Shown here: piece by piece, positions 7,722 to 15,689 of the stretch
How positions within the stretch are numbered: position 1 is the stretch's first letter
Layout: every line of letters begins with the position of its first letter
Assembly: GCA_044227805.1 (NCBI GenBank)
Contig: JBGAWA010000096.1
Location: 1-18,052 of the forward strand
Direction: 5' to 3'
Origin: JACCZZ01 sp044227805
GTDB taxonomy: Bacteria; Bacteroidota; Bacteroidia; Chitinophagales; UBA10324
DNA: 18,052 nt
Translations under genes and position numbers: made by a program
Notes under the pieces: generated by a model
What the model was told of the DNA's origin: nothing
Seen by the model: only the letters and a program-made list of their open reading frames with translations
The model's database searches: none

Positions 7722-10700
7722 TTATTTGAGAATGACCAATTTTTCAAAGGCATCCGCCTTCCTTCCATTATCAGTTTGCACGGTTAGTTTATATACATAA
7801 ACTCCTTTGCCGATGGGGTCTCCGTAATCATCCTTCCCATCCCAGAAAATATTGTTGACGCGGTAGCCGCCTGCTGTTCCGGCATCACTGCAGCCGGCAC
7901 CGCTAAAGGCCACCATTTCCGGAAGAATGGATTGTTGTATGGTCTTCACCAACTTCCCCGAAATCGTATAAACCTGCACCATTACTTCCAGCATTTGTCC
8001 CGGCATATTATGTTCAAACATGAATTCTGTCCGCGTCGTGAATGGATTGGGGTAATTCAAAATATGCGCAAGGGCTAACTCCGCTGAAGTTGACACAATA
8101 AATTCCGTGCTTCCTTCTGAGGAGTTGTTGTAAACGTCCCATGCTTTTACCAGCACGGTATGCGGACCTTCACTCATATTGTTGAGCGGATATCGCGCTT
8201 CGCCCGATTGATAACTATCCAGGTCGGCTGAATAGAAGTCATTCATCACCAGTGTATTTTTCGAATCATTATCAAGTGTACCGGCAATGTCATGGCCTAT
8301 GCCGGTGCCTACCGTATTTACTCCGTTGTCATCACTCAGCTTGACCAGTATGCTTGGGTTTTCATCTGTAATTCCGCCGCGCACAAATTTCTCGTCATTC
8401 ATAAACACTTTCACTTGCGGGCCTATATCATCGATACTGGCTGTATCGCTCACGCCGCCAATCACGATATCGTTTTTATAACCATGTGCATCCACCACGC
8501 CATTTTCAGCATAATAACTCAGCTTCCCGAACCCATATTGATAGGAAATATCCTTAGGCACCACAAATGAAAATGAAAACACGCCATTTTTTACGCTGGC
8601 CTTTCCGTTGTAGATGATATTCTTCTGCAGTACAAAATTGCGGACCTGGCTGCCCGCATCATTGGAAAGCGTCTGATAGGTAATGGGCTTATCATAAACG
8701 GTCGGATAAAGTGTACCATTAAAAGTTGTCATGGTGTTGCCGTTCAAATCATTCACCCTTCCTTCAATGGTAACCCGCTGCAGCGCTTTAATGGTATCAG
8801 CAGCGCCCTGAACCGGATGCGAATTGATTGCGGTGGTAATTACATTATACGTCGGATAATTTAAAGATAAAGCAGGATCGCCCAGCAGGGTGAATTTCCT
8901 GTTATTTGTATCTCCGCCAATGCTGTTTTTCCCTTTCCTGAACACCTCACCCAATGGCGGAATCACGCCGTCAACAGGGAGAAATACATTGTCCATAAAA
9001 CCCTGGTTCATCAACTTGTTGGCAGAAGAATAAACCAACCGCACCGTAGTCACGAGTGCAATCGCTCCTCCATTACTGTTCGACAGCAACATCTCTCCCG
9101 CCGATTCAATAGCAGGATCATCATACTTGCTGAATTCACAGGTTGCCGTTACAAAAAGGGTGAGCTTATACAGGTTGGTGTAGCTTTCGATATCGCTGAT
9201 CTGCAAAACACGTTCATGGGCCCATCCGCCTACGCCGCCATGCCCGACATAATTCATCAGCAGAGTTCCATTGCAGATACGGTTGTTGATGGCGGTATTG
9301 GCATCCGGATAACGGGTTCCGCCCGGTATGGATATTTGCTGATAAGAATCAAAATAGATCTTATCGAAATTATATACCGGATAGCTGGCGGCTACTTCCA
9401 CCGCCACTTCATCAGCATCTTTAATATGGGTGTTGTTATCCTCATCATCCGCAACGAAGGTGACAACATTGCGCCAGTTGCCAAACGATTGCGGAGATCC
9501 GTAGATTTTGATTTTGTTCAGCATGGAAGCGGCCTGATCAACATCATTAACCGGCAGGCGGCCAATGGCAATATCCAGTTTCGCATTGGGATCCAGTACA
9601 TTACCGCCTTCATTGATATCCAGCAATCCATAAAAATCATCGCTCACAAATGAACTGGTAGCACTGACGGAATTAGCGCTTTGAAATGTCGGGATCAATC
9701 CCTGATTGCCGGCAATATTTCCCTTGTTGTCGTAGGAACCATCACCGAATAGACAAATATACCGCGGTAACGCTGTAGGATCCGTTCCGGCTCTTTGGTA
9801 AAACATCCTGGTAAAATCGCGAATGGCCACAATATCCAATGAGCCAGAAGAGAATTCATTATAAACCTGGTCAGTGCTAACTACATTTACGGACATGCCG
9901 GATGCCCGGTGAAAATCAGCCAGCTCATTGGCATAACTTAACAGTAAAGGCGGGGTAATAATCAGGTACGCAGCCTGGGGCAAGCCATGCAAGTCCTGGT
10001 TCGCTATTTTTCCGATAGCGGAAGGAGTGTATCCCTCCCCTTCTGCAAGAATCACAAACTCATGCAAAGTGTCACCCGGCAATACAAACTGCAGCTCGCT
10101 TCCATTGGCAACGACAGTCTGCTTGTAGCTGTTAACAGGATCGGTAACATCCAATATGATCAACGATGCATTGGCATTGCTGATAGTGTATTGTGCAACA
10201 CTTCCTTCCGACCAGGATGCAATACTTCTGAATGACATCTGTGAGCCAGCCCAGGACAAATTTCTTCGCGCATTCACTTCAATATAGTTCAGCCATCCTG
10301 TGGCATCCTGGGCGATCCTGATGTAATCTAGTTTCACATCAAAATTGCCGGATGTAGCATTGAATGTACCTTCCATTGCCGCAATGTTTGCAAATGGGCA
10401 GGTATAGTCGCTGCAGACTTTTGTTATGTCAACGGCATCTATCGTTTGTCCTGCTGCTGACAACTTGAATGAATTGGAGGAATAGATGCTTTTTGAGGCA
10501 ACCAAGGCAGTTACCTGCACCGGAACGGTGCTAACGATATTGTTAAAGCTGAATGGAAACAACTGAGATGTTTCAAACTCAAATGATTCTCCATACCAAT
10601 CTCTGCCACTTTCCAGAAAATTTTCCGATTCCACTTCATGAAAAGCGTGGTCGTCGAACGTGTTGATCTGATTATTGGGAATTTGTACTGAAGATAACTG

Positions 10701-11600
10701 CTCCTTCATCCGCCTTCCGGTTCCGAGGTCAGTTGTTATGAAATAAAATGCCTCATTGGAATAAATATTCAGCTTATGAATAAATTTTCCAGCTATGGTA
10801 TCGTATAACCATCGGTGCGGTCCACGTGCATAAAACTGTACATAGTCACCGGCATCAAATCGTCCATCCTCTTCCCCTTTCACCAAAATGGCATTCTCCT
10901 GTAAATCATCATACCGGGCTGTCGCATTTGCTTCCGGCAACATCCCTCCGCCATTTCCATAGATGCGGATATTTCTAGGGTCAATAACAGCGGTGTTGAT
11001 GCCCAGTGCATCCAGAAAACTCTTATCCATTTTAAAAACGCCATCATTTTTCACTGCAATTTTATACCAGTTTCCGGTGGATAATACTGAATGTGCAGCA
11101 TAGTTATCTCCACCCCTTGTACCCGCCGAAGGAGCCGGCTGTTCAAAACTGATGCTGTAGGTGAATGAAAGCAGCCGCTCAATCATACCGGTAGCCTGAT
11201 TGCGGCGGAATGGAAGTATGGACAACTGAACAGAAGGAGCCTTTTTCTCGTATCCGACAGTTGCTTTTATGACAGGTGTGTTACCCACCGATTTGAAGAG
11301 ATCGGCCGGAATTAATCCTGTTCCAATGACAGCAGGGGCATATACTTCATTGCGTAAAGTAACCACCGGCATGCCGTCAACAGGCGCAGCTACCGATTCA
11401 AAATAAAGGGGCAGATACCCATAAACCTGATCATCATAGGAAGCGCCTTCAAAATACATGGCAGCATGAAGACGATAATCCGAAAACTCAAATTGTTGCA
11501 ATGTATCCGACCAGTTTAACGTTTTAGCTGCCGATATAACTTGTGCCCGCGCTGCGGTACACATCATAATCAATGAAAAAAGAATGGGAATTTTTCGCAT
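7722..11600 (-). CDS. porU: PorU, T9SS C-terminal signal peptidase/sortase (peptidase family C25)
   Basis: PorU removes the C-terminal sorting domain from T9SS cargo at the cell surface and attaches the cargo to lipopolysaccharide. The start was placed at the ATG complementary to 11598-11600, ten codons inside the longest frame, giving the signal peptide MRKIPILFSLIMMCTAARAQ and 1292 residues. The gingipain-like C25 domain lies mid-protein, with YICLFGDGSYD, then the catalytic His787 in NYVGHGG and Cys821 in TATCEF. The 34-residue spacing matches the usual C25 dyad. Ig-like domains follow, then a C-terminal CTD-like module (LNYPNPF, GKGVYVYKLT, EKLVILK); PorU itself is known to carry an uncleaved CTD. 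It heads the probable operon porU-porV-ispF and is divergent from the PorP/SprF-family gene across 109 bases. Confidence 0.94.
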   Translation of the reverse strand: MRKIPILFSLIMMCTAARAQVISAAKTLNWSDTLQQFEFSDYRLHAAMYFEGASYDDQVYGYLPLYFESVAAPVDGMPVVTLRNEVYAPAVIGTGLIPADLFKSVGNTPVIKATVGYEKKAPSVQLSILPFRRNQATGMIERLLSFTYSISFEQPAPSAGTRGGDNYAAHSVLSTGNWYKIAVKNDGVFKMDKSFLDALGINTAVIDPRNIRIYGNGGGMLPEANATARYDDLQENAILVKGEEDGRFDAGDYVQFYARGPHRWLYDTIAGKFIHKLNIYSNEAFYFITTDLGTGRRMKEQLSSVQIPNNQINTFDDHAFHEVESENFLESGRDWYGESFEFETSQLFPFSFNNIVSTVPVQVTALVASKSIYSSNSFKLSAAGQTIDAVDITKVCSDYTCPFANIAAMEGTFNATSGNFDVKLDYIRIAQDATGWLNYIEVNARRNLSWAGSQMSFRSIASWSEGSVAQYTISNANASLIILDVTDPVNSYKQTVVANGSELQFVLPGDTLHEFVILAEGEGYTPSAIGKIANQDLHGLPQAAYLIITPPLLLSYANELADFHRASGMSVNVVSTDQVYNEFSSGSLDIVAIRDFTRMFYQRAGTDPTALPRYICLFGDGSYDNKGNIAGNQGLIPTFQSANSVSATSSFVSDDFYGLLDINEGGNVLDPNAKLDIAIGRLPVNDVDQAASMLNKIKIYGSPQSFGNWRNVVTFVADDEDNNTHIKDADEVAVEVAASYPVYNFDKIYFDSYQQISIPGGTRYPDANTAINNRICNGTLLMNYVGHGGVGGWAHERVLQISDIESYTNLYKLTLFVTATCEFSKYDDPAIESAGEMLLSNSNGGAIALVTTVRLVYSSANKLMNQGFMDNVFLPVDGVIPPLGEVFRKGKNSIGGDTNNRKFTLLGDPALSLNYPTYNVITTAINSHPVQGAADTIKALQRVTIEGRVNDLNGNTMTTFNGTLYPTVYDKPITYQTLSNDAGSQVRNFVLQKNIIYNGKASVKNGVFSFSFVVPKDISYQYGFGKLSYYAENGVVDAHGYKNDIVIGGVSDTASIDDIGPQVKVFMNDEKFVRGGITDENPSILVKLSDDNGVNTVGTGIGHDIAGTLDNDSKNTLVMNDFYSADLDSYQSGEARYPLNNMSEGPHTVLVKAWDVYNNSSEGSTEFIVSTSAELALAHILNYPNPFTTRTEFMFEHNMPGQMLEVMVQVYTISGKLVKTIQQSILPEMVAFSGAGCSDAGTAGGYRVNNIFWDGKDDYGDPIGKGVYVYKLTVQTDNGRKADAFEKLVILK

Positions 11601-11709
11601 GACAACCGGCAAACAAATTGGGATTTTCAAAGTGAATCTTTAAAAAATGTCGTTCTTTAACGGCGGATGACAATAATTATTTCAGGTCATTCATAAAGTT
11701 ACGCTAAAA

Positions 11710-12717
11710 GTGTTAAACAGGATTTTGGTTCTGAAACGCGCAATATTAGGCATTATTTTCTTCTGCATTTTTGTGAGCAAAGCGCAGGCACAGGATGCTG
11801 AATTCAGCCAGTTTTTTAATGCTCCCCTCTACCTCAATCCCGCCTTTGCCGGCGTGGGTGAGGGTCCCAGGTTCTGCATTAATTACAGAAACCAGTGGGC
11901 TGCCCTCGACAATGCATTCATTACCTATGCGGCATCTTACGATCAGAATTTTGACGCTATCAATGGAGGGATAGGAATACAATTAGCATCCGACAGGCAG
12001 GCAAGCGGCTTGTTAACCTCCACCAGCGTGTCCGGCATTTATTCCTATCAGCTCAATATCAGTCCAAATGTCGGGATTAAGGCAGGTGCTTCCATTTCCT
12101 ATGTACAAAAAAGGATTGATGCCAGTCAGTTGATTTTTGCAGAGAACATCAATCCGAATAATGGCGCAACCAATGGAACAGTATCCGTGGACCTGCCAGA
12201 TGAAACCTCGCGGAGTATCGCTGACATCGGAGGCGGAATTGTTATTTATACCAAAAAATTCTACACCGGAATAGCTGTCAAGCATGTCACTTCTCCCAAC
12301 GAATCATTTATTTCGACACAAGTGAGCCCATGGCCTGTGCGGGTTGCAGCCAATGCCGGCATAGAGCTGCATTCACCAAAGAGTGCACAGACGCCGGTTT
12401 ACTTTTCACCGAACCTGCTGTATGTGCAGCAGGCCTCCTTTAAACAATTGAATGTAGGTGCCATTTTAGGTGTAGGAGTGATTTATGGAGGCATCTATTT
12501 CAGGACAACTTTGGGAAACAGCGATGCAGCGATCATACTCATGGGACTGAAACGGGGAATTTTTAAGTTCGGATACAGCTATGATGCTACCGTTTCCAAC
12601 CTTGAAAAAAGTGGTGGCACCCATGAACTATCCATTGTGATGAATATGCATGATTCTAAAAAAGTACAGTTCAGGAGAAATGCCAAAAGGTTTAGTGATT
12701 GCCCGGAGGTATTCTGA
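11710..12717 (+). CDS. PorP/SprF family T9SS outer-membrane protein
   Basis: PorP/SprF-family proteins are outer-membrane barrels associated with the type IX translocon and with surface adhesins. This one has 335 residues. An in-frame TAA at 11674-11676 and no ATG before the signal peptide make GTG at 11710 the most likely start. It encodes a signal peptide (KRAILGIIFFCIFVSKAQA, about residues 9-27) and then the family's opening QDAEFSQFFNAPLYLNPAFAG with FCINYRNQW. Alternating barrel strands follow up to a C-terminal strand (THELSIVMNM). These genes often sit beside a giant SprB-like adhesin, but none is present here; instead it is divergent from porU. No clear -7 box or terminator was found. 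Confidence 0.9.
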   Translation: MLNRILVLKRAILGIIFFCIFVSKAQAQDAEFSQFFNAPLYLNPAFAGVGEGPRFCINYRNQWAALDNAFITYAASYDQNFDAINGGIGIQLASDRQASGLLTSTSVSGIYSYQLNISPNVGIKAGASISYVQKRIDASQLIFAENINPNNGATNGTVSVDLPDETSRSIADIGGGIVIYTKKFYTGIAVKHVTSPNESFISTQVSPWPVRVAANAGIELHSPKSAQTPVYFSPNLLYVQQASFKQLNVGAILGVGVIYGGIYFRTTLGNSDAAIILMGLKRGIFKFGYSYDATVSNLEKSGGTHELSIVMNMHDSKKVQFRRNAKRFSDCPEVF

Positions 12718-13016
12718 TTTTTTATGATTGCCTATGAAACCCAGCCGGATCAGCTAACAGCGTTGAAAGCAGAGCATGTGAATGGCTTTCATTGTCGGGT
12801 TTTTTGCATTAGCAAAAAATTAGCAGCGTAAGCTGAAAACATAAATGAAGTTATAAGCTATCTTTTGATCGTTTTGCCTGCTGATTCGAAAAATACATGC
12901 TGAAAGCAAAGAGTTGGTGGCAATTTTAATGATCCTTCACATCTATATCCATCGCTCCTTATTCTCCGAAAAAATTTGTCACCTCATAAACATAGCAGAA
13001 TAAAACACAATGCGAA
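12718..13016 (+). other. Non-coding spacer between the PorP/SprF-family and HNH genes
   Basis: 299 bases without a credible gene. The only structure seen is TTTTTTGC-ATTA-GCAAAAAA at 12800-12819, an 8-bp AT-rich hairpin about 83 bases after the stop codon that could act as a weak terminator. The second half grows AT-rich towards the HNH gene. No convincing promoter box was seen. Confidence 0.4.
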
Positions 13017-13472
13017 ATGAGAAAAAAATCGGAACTGCGTTTCTTGCATACAATCAAAACAGGTAAGGGTTTAATAAAACTCGTTCATAACCTTAGAAAA
13101 ATTCGAAGGAGAGCAAATATTAAAGGCGGAAAACGTTCATCACTTACGCAAAACCAAAAGAAATCAATTTTATCAAAGACCAATTCTAGATGCCATGTTT
13201 GTGGAATTGAAATCGACGTGAACAAATTTCAAGCAGATCATGTCAAATCACATAGTGCGGGTGGCAAACACGAAGAAAATAACTATTTACCTAGTTGCAG
13301 AACTTGTAATAGGTATCGTTGGAACTATGCTCCTGAACAATTGAAAATAATTTTGAAATTGGGAGTCTGGGCAAAAAGCCAATTGTTAAAAGAATCTGAG
13401 TTAGGAAAGGAAATAGCCAATAAATTTGTTAACCATGAACTGAATGTCAGAAAACGCCGTGTTTCGAAATAA
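13017..13472 (+). CDS. Small HNH endonuclease
   Basis: A 151-residue lysine- and arginine-rich protein with a zinc-type HNH nuclease fold, which cuts DNA with one metal ion in the beta-beta-alpha site. Two CxxC pairs (Cys59/Cys62 in CHVC and Cys94/Cys97 in CRTC) should bind structural zinc. Between them are the catalytic ADHVKSHSAGGKHEEN (Asp74-His75), Asn89 five residues before the second pair, and Asn98 after it. The N-terminal 50 residues are basic and probably contact DNA. ATG at 13017 is used; an ATG at 13010 is in another frame. Base composition is visibly more AT-rich than in the flanking secretion genes and it stands alone between two of them, so acquisition by transfer is plausible. 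No methylase, immunity gene or mobile element lies beside it, so its role (defence, homing, repair) cannot be decided. Confidence 0.85.
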   Translation: MRKKSELRFLHTIKTGKGLIKLVHNLRKIRRRANIKGGKRSSLTQNQKKSILSKTNSRCHVCGIEIDVNKFQADHVKSHSAGGKHEENNYLPSCRTCNRYRWNYAPEQLKIILKLGVWAKSQLLKESELGKEIANKFVNHELNVRKRRVSK

Positions 13473-13792
13473 AATCGTAGAATCTAGATTCATTGCAACT
13501 AATTCTAAAAGCTCCCACCTGTATGGGATTTGGCACCATAGCTCCTTCCGAATATTTCCTGGTCCACCGTCCTCTAATTAACTACAGTTACATCCTGACT
13601 GCTCTTTAACGAAAATTGTAATAAATTCAACATTAGTTTCCAGATCATGAAACCAGGTCGGTTGCACGGATCTCCGATGCCGGTAAGGCGCCAAGCCTTG
13701 ACCAATTGCTTCCGTTGCCTTGCAGGGTACTGATTTTGAAATAAATAATTTACATTTGCGTTTACCTCACTCTTCACGTAATTTAACTTAAG
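13473..13792. other. Spacer upstream of gldJ with a GC-rich structured block
   Basis: 320 bases. The block from about 13645 to 13730 is visibly more GC-rich than the AT-rich DNA on both sides and holds short inverted repeats (CGGATCTCCG, and GGTAAGGC-gccaa-GCCTTGACC at 13682-13703). A 67-codon minus-strand frame crosses it but has no recognisable signal or domain and is not called. The last 45 bases carry the probable gldJ promoter box. Confidence 0.45.
13751..13758 (+). promoter_or_regulatory. Bacteroidota-type -7 promoter box for gldJ
   Basis: TACATTTG matches the -7 consensus TAnnTTTG exactly and ends 34 bases before the gldJ ATG, giving a short leader. A -33 TTG at the usual 17-23 base spacing is not evident; the nearby TTTTG at 13734-13738 is too close. 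The call rests on the -7 match and its position. Confidence 0.5.
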
Positions 13793-15315
13793 ATGCTGAA
13801 GCGGTCTTATATTACCACCGGTTCGCTGATGCTGGCATCAGCAGCCCTACTTTTTTCACTGAGCTCTTGCAAAAAAGAGCAATCTGCCACCACCGGCTGG
13901 AACTACAACGACAGCAAGTGGGGAGGCTTTGAAGTAAGAGAATTTGACGGTCAGGAAACCGGACCAGGTTTAACACTGGTGGAAGGCGGATCTTTTGTGA
14001 TGGGCAACACCGAACAGAACCTGACCTATGACTTTGACAACATTCCCAAAAAGATTACGGTTTCTTCATTTTATATGGATGAGACGGAAGTGGCCAATGT
14101 TCACTACAGGGAATATCTTTACTGGTTAGGCCGCACTTTTGGTGCTGATTTCCCGGAAGTAGTGAAAAGGGCATTGCCTGATTCATTAGTTTGGCGCGAT
14201 GAGCTGGCTTACAATGAGCCATATGTAGAATATTATTTCCGGCATCCAGCCTTTAATAATTATCCGGTAGTAGGTGTCAGTTGGGTGCAGGCTAATGACT
14301 ATTGCGCATGGCGGACAGACCGTGTTAATGAGTGGATCATGATCCGGGAAGGCATCCTTGATAAAAATCCAAGCCAGGTGGATGAAGACAACTTCAATAC
14401 ACAATCGTACTTAGTTGGACAATACGAAGGCGCCATCAAGAAAAACCTGAAGGATCTCAATCCGAATGGCACCGGAGAAAGAAAGGTTCGCATGGAAGAT
14501 GGCATTTTATTGCCTGAATACCGCTTGCCGACAGAAGCCGAATGGGAATATGCCGCGCTTTCACTGATCGGGAATAACCCTTATAAAGATGAAGAACTAT
14601 ACACGGACCGTCGAATTTATCCATGGAACCGTGATCAGATGCGCGATCCACAGCATGGCGGATGGCAAGGTGATTTCCTCGCCAACTTCAAACGCGGCAA
14701 TGGAGATATGATGGGTGTCGCAGGCGGCTTGAATGACAATGCTGACATCACTGCACAGGTTACTTCCTTTCTGCCCAATGACTTCGGTCTTTACAATATG
14801 GCCGGCAACGTGAGTGAATGGGTTGCTGATGTGTACAGGCCGAATACTTTCTATGACGCCAATGACTTTAATGGCTTCCGTGGTAACGTATTCATGAAAG
14901 ACAGCCTTGATGAAGAAGGTTACCACGTAATGAGTCGTTCGCCCCGGAAGAGTAATTAAAGTGCCGGTTTCCGGATGCTGAAAGTGCCAACCGGTTGAAC
15001 TATCGCAGAAGCGACGTGATAAATTTCCTCGATGGCGATTCTTTGTCAGAGTTCAATACAATTATTCGTTACAACACCCTCATCAACGACAAGGCACGTG
15101 TCTATAAAGGTGGGTCATGGGCAGATATGGCTTACTATCTGTCACCCGAGCGCAGAGAAAGATTCCTGGATGAAAACCTTGCATTATCGACACTTGGATT
15201 CCGGTGTGCCATGGTGAGACTGGGTAGCCCAACTGGAAATGATTTCCCTTCCGGTAAAGAGTTTGATGCTCCGAAAAGAAAAAGTAGTCTTCCTTCGTTT
15301 AACTGTAAATCGTAA
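13793..15315 (+). CDS. gldJ: GldJ-type gliding/T9SS lipoprotein, frame broken by two single-base shifts
   Basis: GldJ is an outer-membrane lipoprotein of the gliding and type IX secretion machinery. It has a formylglycine-generating-enzyme-like fold that lacks the catalytic cysteines. The signal peptide ends in lipobox LSSC (Cys26). The FGE-like domain shows LVEGGSFVMGN, FYMDETEV, NNYPVVGVSWVQAN, WRTDRVNE, YRLPTEAEWEYAA and NMAGNVSEWVADVYRP. The first frame stops at 14957-14959, while the expected end (NYRRSDVINFLDGDS, RVYKGGSW, STLGFRCAM) lies in another frame. Removing one C from 14942-14945 and one T from 14968-14970 gives a continuous join reading MSRSPGRVIKVPVPDAESAN and a total of exactly 506 residues. 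GldJ is preferred over the related GldK because gldJ lies beside porU/porV in flavobacteria and no gldL follows here. The broken frame may be an assembly error or a real lesion. Confidence 0.87.
14942..14945 (+). other. Frameshift site 1 in gldJ (CCCC run)
   Basis: Reading CCC instead of CCCC continues the protein as SRSPGRVIKVPV instead of running into TAA at 14957-14959. The downstream 45-base stretch is open only in this third frame (14934-14978). Confidence 0.7.
14968..14970 (+). other. Frameshift site 2 in gldJ (TTT run)
   Basis: Reading TT instead of TTT joins KVPV to PDAESANRLNYRRSD and restores the frame used to the stop codon at 15313-15315. The exact base is uncertain; the shift must lie between about 14960 and 14978. 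Confidence 0.65.
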
Positions 15316-15689
15316 AGCCCTTCTCTTCACCGGAGAGGGCTTCGTGGCAGTTCTGTCCATAACGCTACCCGGAATAACCCAGTTGTAAAGCAGTGGACAT
15401 AACGGACGCAAAACTGTTCTGCGTTTGCAGAGCATTTTATTTTCCTGATATATAACAGCAAACCCATAGCAGATCTGCAGCTCGATGCAGCGGAATTGAT
15501 TCATTCAAAAACCCGGGTTAAACGGTCTCCATTGCCGATTCATTGTTCATCCGGACTATCGATATCTGCAAATAGATAAAGATCAGTTCATGGCATATCA
15601 AACGTCATATCTACAAATCTGCAGCTATCGCTCCTTTGTACCGTAAAATTTACCCTGCAACACTCATTTAATCTTAAATAACAAGCGAT
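15316..15689 (+). other. Spacer between gldJ and the sulfur operon
   Basis: 374 bases. Immediately after the gldJ stop is a hairpin, AAGCCCTTCTC / GAGAGGGCTT (15315-15342), with a one-base bulge but no T-run. A better terminator follows at 15415-15443. The rest is AT-rich and must hold the promoter of the sulfur operon; a CTCCTTTG sequence near 15631-15638 keeps only the TTTG half of the -7 box. No gene was recognised. Confidence 0.45.
15415..15443 (+). terminator. Probable intrinsic terminator after gldJ
   Basis: TGTTCTGC (15415-15422) pairs with GCAGAGCA (15427-15434), one G-T wobble, with loop GTTT, followed by TTTTATTTT (15435-15443). It lies 100 bases after the gldJ stop and separates it from the sulfur operon. 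Confidence 0.6.

Noticed and set aside
9216..9653. 145-codon plus-strand open frame
   Set aside because: It is antisense to the catalytic C25 domain of porU and its translation has no recognisable features.
13574..13777. 67-codon minus-strand frame upstream of gldJ
   Set aside because: No domain, no start signal, and it crosses the probable gldJ promoter box; more likely chance coding in a GC-rich block.
14995..15315. Separate 106-codon gene after gldJ
   Set aside because: Its sequence is the missing C-terminus of the FGE-like domain of gldJ and joins upstream once two single bases are removed.
13793..15315. Assignment as GldK
   Set aside because: GldK is a paralogue with the same fold, but gldK is normally followed by gldL, gldM and gldN, which are absent here, while porU/porV proximity and the N-terminal TGW...PGLxxVEGGxFxMG pattern fit GldJ better. 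Profile scores would decide.
15315..15342. Hairpin directly after gldJ as its terminator
   Set aside because: The stem has a bulge and no T-run follows; the hairpin at 15415-15443 with TTTTATTTT is a better terminator.
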